A DNA stretch of 64,000 bases from Anaerolineae bacterium (GCA_022821805.1 JAJECX010000044.1:171304-235303); one strand, 5' to 3'. Shown: positions 16,051 through 24,814, counted from the first letter of the stretch. The notes: generated from the letters alone by a model not told the origin. Numbers and translations are program-made.

Positions 16051-17106
16051 ATGGAATTAATCATGACATTTCGCAACTTCATAGAAGCGCTGCCGAAAGT
16101 TGATCTTAATTTGCGCTTGACAGGCGCGCTGCGCAAGGAAAGCCTGCTGCTAATCGCGAATCAGAATGGCGTGCCGAACCAATTGGATGATTTTGGGCGC
16201 TGGGTGGAATTGCTCGACAAACCGGACCCGGCGCGAATCGATGAGATGGCTAAGGTATTCGGCAGTTGGATCATGTATCCAGAGGACGTCGCGCTTGCGG
16301 TCTACGACATCGGCGTTGCTTTATCCAAGCAGAATGTGCGCTACGCCGAAGTCGCCGTAGCGCCGTCAGCGTTTGTTGGAAGCGCCCAAATGAACTTTGA
16401 CACCTTTCTTGATGCGCTCAACGACGGACGGGATCGGGCATTGCGCGCTTGGAACGTCGATATGTCATGGATCTTATGCGTGCCCCGCGACAATCCGCGG
16501 GCGAGCGATGATGTTGCTCGCTGGGCTAGTGGAAGCGCCGCCCGTACCGGCAACGTTGTTGCGTTTGGTCTCTCAGGCGCCGAAGAACTCCAGTCGGTAG
16601 GGCAGTTTCGGCGGGCCTTCGCCACCGCGCGCAAGAAGAATCTGTATACCGTAGTGGATGCCGGCGAAAGTCTCGGCGCTGGCGGGATCGGCGAAGCGCT
16701 CGCGGAGCTTCAGCCCAATCGATTGATCAATTCATGGCGCGCCGCCGAAGACGAGAGCGTGTTGAGTCAAGTGGTGGACAGCGACATTCCGCTGGTTGCG
16801 TCAATTGCCCGCTCCTTGGCTACCGGGCAAACGAAGAATGCGTCCCATGCCCATTTACCGCAACTGCTCGAAAGAAAGGCCGATGTGGTTCTCTCCTGTG
16901 ACCAGCCTTCGCTTTACCAGCGAACGTTGATTGACGAATACGTCATGGCGTATGAAGAATGCGGAATCACGACCGATACGCTCGTTCAGTTGGCGCGCCG
17001 CGCAATTGAACTAAGCCGAATGGACGCCGAACGGAAAGAAAACATGCTGCGCAGTTTCGATTTCGAATTGAAGACAGCTAGAGCCCGATTCCTCGACCGC
17101 AGTTAG
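16051..17106 (+). CDS. Adenosine deaminase-like protein lacking the zinc ligands (probable pseudoenzyme)
   Basis: 351 residues aligning by eye with the adenosine/AMP deaminase TIM barrel from end to end: LPKVDLNLRLTGALR (family LPKxELHxHLxGAxR), VAFGLSGAEE (family GxxLxGxE), VVDAGE (family VHAGE), RLINSWRAAED (family RIGHGxRxxED) and VVLSCDQPSLY (family LNTDDPxxF). The zinc-binding histidines are replaced by Asn20, Arg22 and Asp203, the catalytic histidine by Asn227 and the second aspartate by Gln285. The general-acid Glu206 and Asp284 remain. Known chemistry of the family (hydrolytic deamination at a zinc site) should therefore be lost. The frame is intact, so this is a divergent expressed-looking protein, not a decayed gene. 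The start may be ATG 16063, which has GGA 9 nt upstream. It lies between pyrG and the convergent hsp20. Confidence 0.85.
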   Translation: MELIMTFRNFIEALPKVDLNLRLTGALRKESLLLIANQNGVPNQLDDFGRWVELLDKPDPARIDEMAKVFGSWIMYPEDVALAVYDIGVALSKQNVRYAEVAVAPSAFVGSAQMNFDTFLDALNDGRDRALRAWNVDMSWILCVPRDNPRASDDVARWASGSAARTGNVVAFGLSGAEELQSVGQFRRAFATARKKNLYTVVDAGESLGAGGIGEALAELQPNRLINSWRAAEDESVLSQVVDSDIPLVASIARSLATGQTKNASHAHLPQLLERKADVVLSCDQPSLYQRTLIDEYVMAYEECGITTDTLVQLARRAIELSRMDAERKENMLRSFDFELKTARARFLDRS

Positions 17107-17122
17107 ATTTGCGCTCCACAAG

Positions 17123-17151
17123 AAAAGACGCGCTCTCAATGATGCGCCGTC
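17123..17151 (-). terminator. Probable terminator after hsp20
   Basis: On the minus strand GAC-GCGC and GCGC-GTC arms, with one bulged G and a ten-base loop, are followed by TTTTC. It begins 3 bp after the hsp20 stop. The T-run is short. Confidence 0.45.
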
Positions 17152-17154
17152 GAG

Positions 17155-17592
17155 TTAATCAACCGGCGTAACCGTGATATTGCCGTAAACGCTGTCGTCA
17201 ATGGGCAAAGTGATCAGCAGCCGGTTGCCGCCGTCTACCTTGGCGCGCGCTTCCTGTCCCTTAACCGGGATCGACAATTCCACGTCTCTTGTTATCGGAC
17301 CAAAGCGCCTTTCCTGCAGAAGATAGCGTGCCGCAGTCGGCGTCGCTTCAGGCTCAGACCGCGCGGAGATCGTCAGAATGTTGGATTCAAGACTGATTTC
17401 GATACTGTCTTTGACCAAGCCATCGATCGGCTGTGAAATGATTTGCAGATCGCCATCAGCCTCGTAGACGTCAAGCTGCAGACCGTCTTGGCCGCTTGTT
17501 AGGGCGCGGATGCGTTTCTCGACTTCTTTGGAAATCTGTTCGCCCACATTCTGGATCTCTTTCATCGGATCGAAACGCGGTTCGTTTGTCAT
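17155..17592 (-). CDS. Hsp20/alpha-crystallin-like small heat shock protein
   Basis: 145 residues. The alpha-crystallin-like core runs from LQLDVYEADGDLQIISQP to the end: a strand pattern with IDGLVKDSIEISLESNILTISA, a central YLLQERRFGPITRDVELS segment and AKVDGGNRLLITLPID, which corresponds to the usual AxxxNGVLxIxxP motif with NGV replaced by GNR. Small heat shock proteins bind unfolding proteins without ATP. The start is ATG 17592, with AGGAGA 5 nt upstream. A promoter candidate is at 17625-17653; no CIRCE-type inverted repeat was seen. Confidence 0.85.
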   Translation of the reverse strand: MTNEPRFDPMKEIQNVGEQISKEVEKRIRALTSGQDGLQLDVYEADGDLQIISQPIDGLVKDSIEISLESNILTISARSEPEATPTAARYLLQERRFGPITRDVELSIPVKGQEARAKVDGGNRLLITLPIDDSVYGNITVTPVD

Positions 17593-17624
17593 GGGTTCTC
17601 CTCGTGTACTGGGTCTTTCTATCA

Positions 17625-17653
17625 ATTATACGGATGTCGGGAATTTTTGTCGC
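17625..17653 (-). promoter_or_regulatory. Promoter of hsp20
   Basis: On the minus strand GCGACA (17653-17648), a 17-nt spacer and a perfect TATAAT (17630-17625), 32 bp before the start codon. Good spacing and a perfect -10 box; the -35 box matches four of six. Confidence 0.55.
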
Positions 17654-17801
17654 GGTACACTAGGCTGCTGTTAACTTGCGCCGCATCCGGCGATTCGCTA
17701 GGGCGTTTATATTACGCTGTTCAGCAGAAAAGTAAGGACTTCAATTATCTGCGCTCGTTGATTAAGATTCGCTCACAGTAACTGACGAGGGCGCAATTCG
17801 C

Positions 17802-18635
17802 ATGCCAAAAGTCGCGTATCAGGGTATTCCGGGCGCTAATTCGGAAATCGCAGTCAGGCAGCATTTTGGCGATGATGTCGAGACACTGCCCTGCCGGGAC
17901 TTTAATCATCTCTTTGACGCGCTGCTGACAAACGCCGTAGACTTCAGTCTGCTGCCTGTCGAGAATGCCTTCTCCGGTTCGGTCAGCGGCGCCTACGAGC
18001 TGCTGCTTGACCATGACGTGCGCATACAAGCCGAGGTGATCCTGCATGTGCATCATGCCTTGCTGGCCAATCAAGGCGCAACCTTAAAGGACATAACGCA
18101 GGCGAGATCGCATCCGCAGGCGCTGATGCAATGCGAGCGCTATTTGAAACGCAACAGCATTGAACCGGTCGGTTGGTTTGATACCGCTGGCGCCGCGCAA
18201 GACCTGTCGCGGAATCCGGAGCCCGGCGTTGGCGTCATCGCATCAACGCTGGCTGGCGAGCTCTATGACTTAGACCTGGTGGCGAACGAGATTGAGGACG
18301 AGCAGTACAATTACACGCGGTTCCTCTTAATGGGGCACGGCGATCCACAGCCATCGGACTACAACAAGACTTCCATAGTTTTCGCAACGCGCCATCGTCC
18401 GGCGGCGCTTTACCATTGTCTGGGAGAATTCGCCAAACGCGATTTGAACTTGACCAAGCTCGAGTCGCGTCCGCGGCGGAACCGCCCTTGGGAGCCGCTC
18501 TTCTATCTCGATTTCGAAGGACACTGGCAGGAACAGCGATGTCAAGAGCTGCTCACGCAGCTGTTGCAGCTGACCTCTTTTGTCAAGATGTTGGGTTCAT
18601 ACCCGGCTGTTCGATCCGGCACGGTAGGCATGTAA
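17802..18635 (+). CDS. pheA: Prephenate dehydratase
   Basis: Converts prephenate to phenylpyruvate in phenylalanine biosynthesis. 277 residues: the catalytic domain begins VAYQGIPGANSE and includes LLPVENAFSGSV and YNYTRFLLMG, where the Thr-Arg-Phe motif is essential in the family. A C-terminal ACT domain (TSIVFATRHRPAALYHCL, then LTKLESRPRRNRPWEPLFY) is the usual phenylalanine-sensing regulatory part, with the ESRP signature present. There is no chorismate mutase domain. The stop TAA shares its last base with an ATG in the asd frame, and asd follows immediately. Confidence 0.95.
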   Translation: MPKVAYQGIPGANSEIAVRQHFGDDVETLPCRDFNHLFDALLTNAVDFSLLPVENAFSGSVSGAYELLLDHDVRIQAEVILHVHHALLANQGATLKDITQARSHPQALMQCERYLKRNSIEPVGWFDTAGAAQDLSRNPEPGVGVIASTLAGELYDLDLVANEIEDEQYNYTRFLLMGHGDPQPSDYNKTSIVFATRHRPAALYHCLGEFAKRDLNLTKLESRPRRNRPWEPLFYLDFEGHWQEQRCQELLTQLLQLTSFVKMLGSYPAVRSGTVGM

Positions 18636-18649
18636 TGCGGGAGAGGGGC

Positions 18650-19732
18650 ATGCGGAAACTTGATGTAGCGATTCTGGGCGCGACCGGCGCTGTGGGCCAG
18701 CGATTCATACAGCTTTTGGAAGATCATCCCTGGTTTCGCGTAAACGAAGTAGCTGGCTCGCATCGCAGCGCCGGAAAGCAGTATGTTGACGCAGCTCATT
18801 GGATCCTAAACGGCAATCCGCCCGCGCGGGTAGCCGGGCTAAGAGTGAAAGGGCTGGACGACGACTTTGATTCGCCGCTTGTGTTCTCGGCGCTGCCCAA
18901 AGAAGCGGCTCTATCGCGCGAAATGGAACTGGCTGCGGCCGGGCATGTCGTCTGCACCAACGCCTCGGCCAATCGCATGCTGGAGGATGTTCCGCTGCTG
19001 CTGCCGGAGGTTAATGCCGACCATATCGGCTTGGTTGATATCCAGCGTCGGCAACGCGGTTGGACAAGCGGCGCCTTAATCGCGAACTCCAACTGCACCG
19101 TTATGCCGGTTGTGATGGCGCTTAAGCCCTTGCTTACGTATGGCCTTAGCCGGCTGCATTTGGTTAGCGAGCAGGCGGTCAGCGGCGCGGGCTATCCTGG
19201 TGTGTCTTCCATGGACATGATTGACAATATCATTCCTTTTGTGCCGGGCGACGAGCAAAAGATGGAGTCCGAATCACGCAAGATGCTTGGTTACTTCAAT
19301 GGAGAAGGCATCGACAAGCTGGATGTAGTTGTGAGCGCGACTTGCACCCGTGTGCCGGTCCTTGACGGCCATTTGGTCAATATCTCGGTTGGTTTGGACG
19401 AGGGACCGGCGCTTTCATCGATTCTAGACGACTGGACGACTTGGCAAGCCGCGGATCCAGTTTTGAGCTTGCCCAGCGCGCCGGACCATCCCTTGCAATA
19501 CCTTGATCAAATCGACCGGCCCCAGCCGCGTCGGGATCGCGAAGCGGGCGGCGGCATGATGACCAGCATTGGTCGATTGCGCGAATGCCCGATTCTTGGC
19601 TACAAATTCGCCGCGCTGTCTCATAATACGGTTCGCGGCGCGGCCGGCTGCAGCATTATAAATGCCGAACTTATGGCTGTTCTGGGATATATCGAGGGGT
19701 TTCGCGTAAGGGAAGCCGCTGAAGCGACTTAG
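18650..19732 (+). CDS. asd: Aspartate-semialdehyde dehydrogenase, archaeal/fungal type
   Basis: Reduces aspartyl phosphate to the semialdehyde for lysine, threonine and methionine biosynthesis. 360 residues: VAILGATGAVGQRFIQLLEDHP (split over residues 5-27) for NADP binding, the active-site cysteine in NSNCTVMPVVMALKPL, AVSGAGYPGVSSMD, and CTRVPVLDGHLVN with substrate-binding Arg. The wording of these motifs matches the archaeal/fungal branch rather than the common bacterial Asd. The start is ATG 18650, with GGAGAGG 5 nt upstream; an ATG at 18635 overlapping the pheA stop is the alternative. It is co-transcribed with pheA. Confidence 0.94.
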   Translation: MRKLDVAILGATGAVGQRFIQLLEDHPWFRVNEVAGSHRSAGKQYVDAAHWILNGNPPARVAGLRVKGLDDDFDSPLVFSALPKEAALSREMELAAAGHVVCTNASANRMLEDVPLLLPEVNADHIGLVDIQRRQRGWTSGALIANSNCTVMPVVMALKPLLTYGLSRLHLVSEQAVSGAGYPGVSSMDMIDNIIPFVPGDEQKMESESRKMLGYFNGEGIDKLDVVVSATCTRVPVLDGHLVNISVGLDEGPALSSILDDWTTWQAADPVLSLPSAPDHPLQYLDQIDRPQPRRDREAGGGMMTSIGRLRECPILGYKFAALSHNTVRGAAGCSIINAELMAVLGYIEGFRVREAAEAT

Positions 19733-19747
19733 GCTGGCGCCGCGACC

Positions 19748-20779
19748 TCAGTTGTATTCTCCGCTCGAATAGACGTATACCGCCGGACCGACCAGATCGC
19801 CATTCCGGTAGTCATATTCGCTTTCCGCCCAATAGAAAAGCCAGTGCGCATCTGTGACCGTGAGATTAACGCAGCCATGGCTCCGGCGGAAACCAAATCC
19901 ATCGTGCCAATAGGCGCCATGCAGCGCGATCTGATCGTCGAAATACATCGTCCAGGGCACTTCCTGAATATAGTAAAAGTCGGGCTGGGCATAGGCGCCG
20001 CTCATCAGGGTTCGCGTGAAACGCACATAAACATGAAAGACGCCTTCGTTGGTGGGCCATTCCTCCAAGCCCGACGATACCAAGGTGGCGAATACGGGTC
20101 TATCGCCTTCGTAAGCGATTGCGACTTGCTCATACAGGTCGACGCTTACCCACTTCTCGGTGTCGACTCCAACCGGCTTTTGCACCGGCTGCAGCTTGGC
20201 GACCTTAAATTGATGCACCCATTGGCTAGGTCCGATCTGATACCAGTAATAGCCGTTGACTGCGACCGACGCGTAGATATAAACGCGGGTGTAGCGATAC
20301 AGGAAGGGATTGTCTGCCGCTTCCGGACCGCCCGGCGTCTTTGAACCGCGCAAGTGCCGCAATGTCCAAGCGACGGTATAGGGCAACTCCTGCTCAAGCG
20401 GAAGCATAACGCCGGTAAAACGAGATGGACCGACGGATTCGCTCAGAATCTCCGACTGTACCCACTGATTCTCGCCGACGCGCGCCCAGCCGCCGCTTTC
20501 CTCGAACACGGTGACGAATGTATATCCGGATCCAAATGTTTCACTTTCCAGGCTATTTGGCGCTGGGTAGACGCTGAAGGCGCCTTCAATCTGCCTGTAG
20601 TCGCGGTCGTAAAGCAGCTCTTCGTCGATTTGCAGCGGACGAACATTGGGCCAGCGATTTGCTTCAATCGCACTGGCGGATAAGCCGCATCCGTCCGGCG
20701 CGCAGACGGATTGCGCCAGCGCAACGGGTCCAACAAACGCAAATAAGGCGGCTAGAAGGAGTAGACTAAATGGACGCAT
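19748..20779 (-). CDS. Secreted L,D-transpeptidase (YkuD domain)
   Basis: About 343 residues with a signal peptide (FSLLLLAALFAFVGPVALAQ). The C-terminal YkuD domain has the catalytic pair HGAYWHDGFGFRRSHGCVNL, containing the ALHG histidine and SHGCVN nucleophile cysteine. Upstream there are two beta-rich segments that may be SH3-like binding domains (around residues 85-115 and 170-195). L,D-transpeptidases cross-link peptidoglycan stem peptides independently of penicillin-binding proteins, or attach proteins to the wall. GTG 20788 is an alternative start three codons upstream. The gene is convergent with asd, with 15 bp between stops. The 237 bp upstream shared with ppgK shows no clear promoter. 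Confidence 0.93.
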   Translation of the reverse strand: MRPFSLLLLAALFAFVGPVALAQSVCAPDGCGLSASAIEANRWPNVRPLQIDEELLYDRDYRQIEGAFSVYPAPNSLESETFGSGYTFVTVFEESGGWARVGENQWVQSEILSESVGPSRFTGVMLPLEQELPYTVAWTLRHLRGSKTPGGPEAADNPFLYRYTRVYIYASVAVNGYYWYQIGPSQWVHQFKVAKLQPVQKPVGVDTEKWVSVDLYEQVAIAYEGDRPVFATLVSSGLEEWPTNEGVFHVYVRFTRTLMSGAYAQPDFYYIQEVPWTMYFDDQIALHGAYWHDGFGFRRSHGCVNLTVTDAHWLFYWAESEYDYRNGDLVGPAVYVYSSGEYN

Positions 20780-21025
20780 AAGCTGCACCAGTTGAAGATC
20801 GCTCTACTATCATTAAAACGCAAAATCGCCATAAGTTCAATTTGCGACATGTCACAATCTGGATGACGTGTGCCAACCATAGGGTAGGGGCGTACGGCGC
20901 ATTCGCTTTCGCAAACGACGGATACGCGGTAGGGCAAGCTTTGGGAAGTAGATAGCGATGCAGTTTGATTCGTCCCGGCTATGGTAGAATCGGCGCGGGC
21001 GGACGGCGAACTGGAGGCAGTAAAC

Positions 21026-21763
21026 ATGGAAATCTTGGGCATCGATATCGGGGGATCGGGCATTAAGGGCGCAATTGTTGATACTGTCCGCGGCGAATTT
21101 ATCAGCGAGCGCCTGCGAATCGAAACGCCGCAGCCATCCAAGCCCGCCGCTGTTGCTGCGGTAGTAGGCGAGATCTCGGCTCATTTCAAGTGGGAGGCGC
21201 CCATTGGCTGCACGGTCCCGGCGGTCGTCAAGCGCGGCGTAACCAAGACCGCCGCAAACATTGATGGCGCTTGGATCGGCGCCGACGCCGAAGGTCTGCT
21301 GAAATGCAAGACCGGCAATCCAGTTATCTTGCTCAATGATGCCGATGCCGCCGGCGTCGCCGAGATGAAATTTGGCGCGGGCCGCGATCGTGACGGATTG
21401 GTGGCGATTCTTACGCTCGGCACCGGAATTGGAAGCTCGCTATTCATGGATGGACGCCTGATTCCCAATACGGAATTGGGACATCTGATTATCCGTGGAA
21501 AAGACGCCGAGGAGCGGGCAACCGACCGCGCTCGACAAGAGAAAGGCTATAGTTGGAAGCAGTGGGGCAAACGCGTCTCGGAGTATCTCGAGTATCTTGA
21601 ATCCTTAATCACGCCGGATCTCTTCATAATCGGTGGCGGTGTCAGCAAGCGTTATCAGAAATTCTTCCCGTACATCAAATGCAAGACGGAAATCGTGCCA
21701 GCGCAGTTGCGAAACAGAGCTGGCATCGTTGGCGCGGCGGTCGCGGCAACGGAATTAACGTGA
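21026..21763 (+). CDS. ppgK: Polyphosphate glucokinase (ROK family)
   Basis: Phosphorylates glucose using polyphosphate (and often ATP). 245 residues: the phosphate-binding loop LGIDIGGSGIKGAIVD, TPQPSKP, TVPAVVKRGVTKTAANID, AWIGADAEGLL, the catalytic Asp in LLNDADAAGVAEMKFG, LTLGTGIGSSLFMDG and LFIIGGGVSKRYQKFF. The TAANID and W-x-KRVxEYLxxLE pattern is characteristic of polyphosphate glucokinases within ROK kinases; the usual ROK zinc-binding cysteines are absent, as expected for this branch. The start is ATG 21026, with GGAGG 8 nt upstream. It feeds glucose into the glycolytic enzymes encoded at 2.5-5.7 kb. Confidence 0.93.
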   Translation: MEILGIDIGGSGIKGAIVDTVRGEFISERLRIETPQPSKPAAVAAVVGEISAHFKWEAPIGCTVPAVVKRGVTKTAANIDGAWIGADAEGLLKCKTGNPVILLNDADAAGVAEMKFGAGRDRDGLVAILTLGTGIGSSLFMDGRLIPNTELGHLIIRGKDAEERATDRARQEKGYSWKQWGKRVSEYLEYLESLITPDLFIIGGGVSKRYQKFFPYIKCKTEIVPAQLRNRAGIVGAAVAATELT

Positions 21764-21783
21764 GCGCTCCCATACCTGCGAAA

Positions 21784-22287
21784 TTACTTCTCTTCTGTCG
21801 CCTGGAAAACGCCCCAAAGGCGGTTGTGATAGAGCAGGGGGGTCTTGTCGTCGGTCCAGGCGCCTTCTCGCACCTTGCCTACGAACATCGTGTTCTCGCC
21901 GAAATTGATCTCCTTTTCGACTGTGCATGACAACCAAGCCATCGCATCCGGCATGATGGGATCGCCAAGCGCAGTCGTCTCACATGGCAGTCCGTCAAAG
22001 CGATTCTCCAGTTGCCGATCAAAATAACCGGCGAATCGTTTGCCGAGGTCCAGTTGCTGGTCGGAAAGGATGCTGATGGCAAAGTGTCCCTCATCTGCGA
22101 TATATCGGCATATATCGAGCCGATTGGCGACATTTAGGCAGACGAGAGGCGGCGTCATGCTGACGCTCGCGAACGAATTAACTGTTATCGCCTGCCAGTC
22201 GTCATTCGAGTTTACGCTGGCGACGGTGATGCCCGCGGCCCAGCAAGCGAGAATGTTCTTGAAACTCTGCCCGTCAACTTTGCTCAT
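21784..22287 (-). CDS. Flavin reductase-like FMN-binding protein
   Basis: 167 residues of the flavin-reductase/split-barrel family: SFKNILACWAAGITVASV, ITVNSFASVSMTPPLVCLNV (FMN phosphate binding), HFAISILSDQQLDLGKRFAG and a C-terminal LLYHNRLWGVF. Members reduce free FMN or FAD with NAD(P)H for a partner monooxygenase or serve other flavin roles; no partner is adjacent. The start is ATG 22287, preceded by GGGAGG. It is convergent with ppgK, with 20 bp between stops. Confidence 0.9.
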   Translation of the reverse strand: MSKVDGQSFKNILACWAAGITVASVNSNDDWQAITVNSFASVSMTPPLVCLNVANRLDICRYIADEGHFAISILSDQQLDLGKRFAGYFDRQLENRFDGLPCETTALGDPIMPDAMAWLSCTVEKEINFGENTMFVGKVREGAWTDDKTPLLYHNRLWGVFQATEEK

Positions 22288-22420
22288 GGCGCCTCCCTTT
22301 TCAACGGCGTGAGTATAATCGCAATGGTAGAATATGTCAGCAAGAAAAGTCGACGTAAAGCGCGGCGCCATTGGCTAAATTGTTGGAATCCCCAGCCCTT
22401 AGGTCAGGTGAACAGCTAAC

Positions 22421-22762
22421 ATGTCAAGCGAGTTGCCAGCGTTTAGGAAAGTGCAGCGCGGCTACGCCAACGCATTGGTTCACGGCGCGCTATCCGGACC
22501 CCACGGGTCGTCCTTGCTTCAATTGATTGAGTATGACGACCATCACTTCCGCGCCATTTTCGATCTTAAACAGTTCCAATTGGCTGAGGGGACGCGGCTG
22601 CCAAGTAAATCTCAGTGGAATTCACTTAAAAAGCGACTGAAACGGCGTGACCGGTCAATCTTCATTTTCCGTCAATATGGCCCAATAGACTGTGGCTCGC
22701 GCGGGGGAGCCTCGGCGGCGCGAACCTGCCTCTACCTCGATTTCGGCTTTCTCGTCTACTAA
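22421..22762 (+). CDS. Small protein of unknown function
   Basis: 113 residues that I do not recognise. The amino-acid mix is that of a real globular protein: HGSSLLQLIEYDDHHFRAIFDLKQFQ reads (over residues 29-54) as beta strands followed by helix, then a basic stretch KSQWNSLKKRLKRRDRS, and a C-terminal half with two cysteines. AGGTGAAC lies 9-15 nt before the ATG. It sits between divergent flavin reductase and a convergent response regulator, with 17 bp to the latter's stop. No neighbour suggests a role. Confidence 0.6.
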   Translation: MSSELPAFRKVQRGYANALVHGALSGPHGSSLLQLIEYDDHHFRAIFDLKQFQLAEGTRLPSKSQWNSLKKRLKRRDRSIFIFRQYGPIDCGSRGGASAARTCLYLDFGFLVY

Positions 22763-22779
22763 TGGCTCACGGTAAGCCT

Positions 22780-23505
22780 TCACTTGCGAAAATCGGTGAA
22801 TCGATAGCCGACGCCGCGCTCGGTGATGATATACTGCGGGTTAGAAGGATCAGCTTCAATCTTGTCGCGCAAGTAATTTACGTACAGCCGCACGTAATGC
22901 GCTTCGTCCCTATATTCATATCCCCATACTTTCTGCAGCAATTGATCATGCGGCACCGTCCAGCCGGCGTTGCGAATCAGGTGATAGAGGAGCCGGTATT
23001 CGGTCGGCCGCAGCTTGACGCGCTCACCGCCGACGATAACCTCCCGGCGGTTGAAGTCGACACTCAATCGGTCGTCAATTGCCAAAATCGCTTCTTCGGT
23101 GGACGGCTTTTCCAATCGGCGAAAGATCGCCTTGATGCGGCTTGACAATTCGCGCGGGCCAAATGGCTTGGTGATGTAATCGTCGGCGCCCAACTCCAGA
23201 CCTTGAACTTTGTCATTCTCTTCGCCTTTTGCCGTAAGCATGATCACGGGAATATCGGAAAACTCCCGCAGCATTCTTAGCGTCTCGAATCCATCCAACT
23301 CCGGCATCATGACGTCCAGCAGCACCAGATCGGGCAGCTGCGTTCGGATCGCGTCGAGCGCATCCAAGCCGCTGTGCGCTTCAATCACCATGTGATCTTC
23401 CAACTCCAAATTCATACGTATGAAGCCGATCATTCTTGGCTCATCATCGACTACCAGAATGCGCTTGCCCTTTTGCTTTGGTTGCATCGACGGGCTTGGA
23501 TTCAT
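22780..23505 (-). CDS. OmpR/PhoB-type response regulator (orphan)
   Basis: 241 residues: a receiver domain (KRILVVDDEPRMIGFIR, phosphoacceptor Asp in DLVLLDVMMPELDG, MLTAKGE and DDYITKPFGPREL with the conserved Lys) followed by a winged-helix DNA-binding domain (VKLRPTEYRLLYHLIRN, VPHDQLLQKVWGYEY, VRLYVNYLRDKIE). It is a transcription factor that is normally phosphorylated by a histidine kinase, but no kinase is adjacent. The nearest regulatory gene is a PP2C phosphatase 99 bp upstream on the same strand. GGAGA precedes the ATG by about 6-7 nt. Confidence 0.95.
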   Translation of the reverse strand: MNPSPSMQPKQKGKRILVVDDEPRMIGFIRMNLELEDHMVIEAHSGLDALDAIRTQLPDLVLLDVMMPELDGFETLRMLREFSDIPVIMLTAKGEENDKVQGLELGADDYITKPFGPRELSSRIKAIFRRLEKPSTEEAILAIDDRLSVDFNRREVIVGGERVKLRPTEYRLLYHLIRNAGWTVPHDQLLQKVWGYEYRDEAHYVRLYVNYLRDKIEADPSNPQYIITERGVGYRFTDFRK

Positions 23506-23604
23506 AAATGTCTCCGATCAGAGCGGTTAGCTGACAAGCCAAGCGCTGCGGTGATCTATGATTGCAGGCGTGACTGTTTTGGCTCACACGATTCAGGATG
23601 AGTC

Positions 23605-24753
23605 CTATTCGCGCGGCACTTTAAAGACAATGACGGAAATGTTGTCGGCGCCTCCGCGGTCGCTAGCGAGCCGCACCAGCCGGTCACAAGCCTCCTGCGG
23701 CGATTTGGCTTCGGCGGCAATCCGTTGGATAGTCTCGTCCTCGACCACGTCCCACAAGCCATCAGTACAGATCAGCACCATGGAGGCAGCAGGCAAGGTG
23801 CGAACCATGCGCTCCATCTTCAATTGCTCATTCTGCCCGATCGCGCGGTACAAAACGTTTTTCTGCGGGTAGTGTTCCGCTTCTTCCAGGGTCAGTTCAT
23901 TCATCTCGATTAATCGCTGCACCAGGGTATGGTCAGTTGTCAGCTGTTCGATCTTGTCCTGATGCAGCAAATAGGCGCGGCTGTCGCCTACATGGACCAG
24001 ATAGGCCAGATTGCCAACAACTGCGACCGCGGAAAGCGTGGTGCCGCCGCCCGGCACGCGTTTGATAACAGCCCGATTCGCCTTTTCCGATGCCTTTACG
24101 AGCGCCTCCAAAATCGTAGGGTTGCTGGCGGCTTTAAAATCTTTAAGCATCGGCACATAAATGCTGTCAAGCATTTCCGCCGCAACGGTCTGCACAGCCA
24201 CGCCAGAGGCGCGCTCGCCATCAAGGTGCCCGCCCATGCCATCGGCGACGACGAAAAGGCCGAAGTCGGGCCGATCATCCACCGATATCGAATGCCACTG
24301 CATACCAAAGCAGGCGTCTTCGTTGTTGTTGCGCATGTTTCCAACATCGCTTGCTATGCCGTACGTTAATGTCTGTCGTTGTCGCGTCAATATAGGCTTC
24401 GGCGCCGGGATTCTCGTTGGTAGCGGGAGTTGGGAGGCCGCTGCGGTCTCTTCTGCTGCAGGCGGCTCTATACGAGGTTCTGTCTCTATTTTCTCTGGTT
24501 CTAGCTCGGCTTCCGGATTCTCTACGGTCGGCGACGGCGCCGCAACTGGAGCGCTGGCGTCGGGCGCGCTCGATTCCGCGCTCTCCTGTTCCGCGTAAGC
24601 TTCGGCTTCTTGAGCAGTAGGCGGCGCTTCCTCACGAATCGGCATGTTTACGGGCTGCGTACGACTCGGCGTAACATGCATAGCGCGACGGTTGGCGCGG
24701 CCAAGCCTCGACTTCTGGGACGACTTGCCAAACAATTTTCGAAGGAAATCCAT
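23605..24753 (-). CDS. PP2C-type Ser/Thr protein phosphatase with long N-terminal linker
   Basis: 382 residues. The first 125 are a basic patch followed by a Glu/Pro/Ala-rich disordered linker. The PP2C domain then shows SDVGNMRNNNEDACFG, FVVADGMGGHLDGERAS (metal-binding Asp), HVGDSRAYLLH, LICTDGLWDVV and RGGADNISVIVFKV, so all metal-binding aspartates are present. It removes phosphate from Ser/Thr, typically opposing a Hanks-type kinase, which is not in this window. A promoter (24874-24902) and a 120-bp structured leader precede it. The response regulator gene follows. Confidence 0.93.
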   Translation of the reverse strand: MDFLRKLFGKSSQKSRLGRANRRAMHVTPSRTQPVNMPIREEAPPTAQEAEAYAEQESAESSAPDASAPVAAPSPTVENPEAELEPEKIETEPRIEPPAAEETAAASQLPLPTRIPAPKPILTRQRQTLTYGIASDVGNMRNNNEDACFGMQWHSISVDDRPDFGLFVVADGMGGHLDGERASGVAVQTVAAEMLDSIYVPMLKDFKAASNPTILEALVKASEKANRAVIKRVPGGGTTLSAVAVVGNLAYLVHVGDSRAYLLHQDKIEQLTTDHTLVQRLIEMNELTLEEAEHYPQKNVLYRAIGQNEQLKMERMVRTLPAASMVLICTDGLWDVVEDETIQRIAAEAKSPQEACDRLVRLASDRGGADNISVIVFKVPRE

Positions 24754-24766
24754 CGCAATTGCCTAA

Positions 24767-24814
24767 AGGACGGTACGCAAGAACCTCACGGTTGCACGTT
24801 CCTCCGCCCGTCCT
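24767..24814 (-). promoter_or_regulatory. Hairpin-forming leader of the PP2C gene
   Basis: Between the promoter and the start codon lie perfect 7-base inverted arms AGGACGG (24767-24773) and CCGTCCT (24808-24814), with a nested GAAC/GTTC pair (24781-24784, 24798-24801). The outer stem ends 13 bp before the start codon, close enough to affect ribosome access. It matches no riboswitch class I know. Confidence 0.4.

Noticed and set aside
24767..24814. Leader hairpin of the PP2C gene as a riboswitch
   Set aside because: It matches no riboswitch class known to me and lacks a terminator alternative; kept only as a structured leader.
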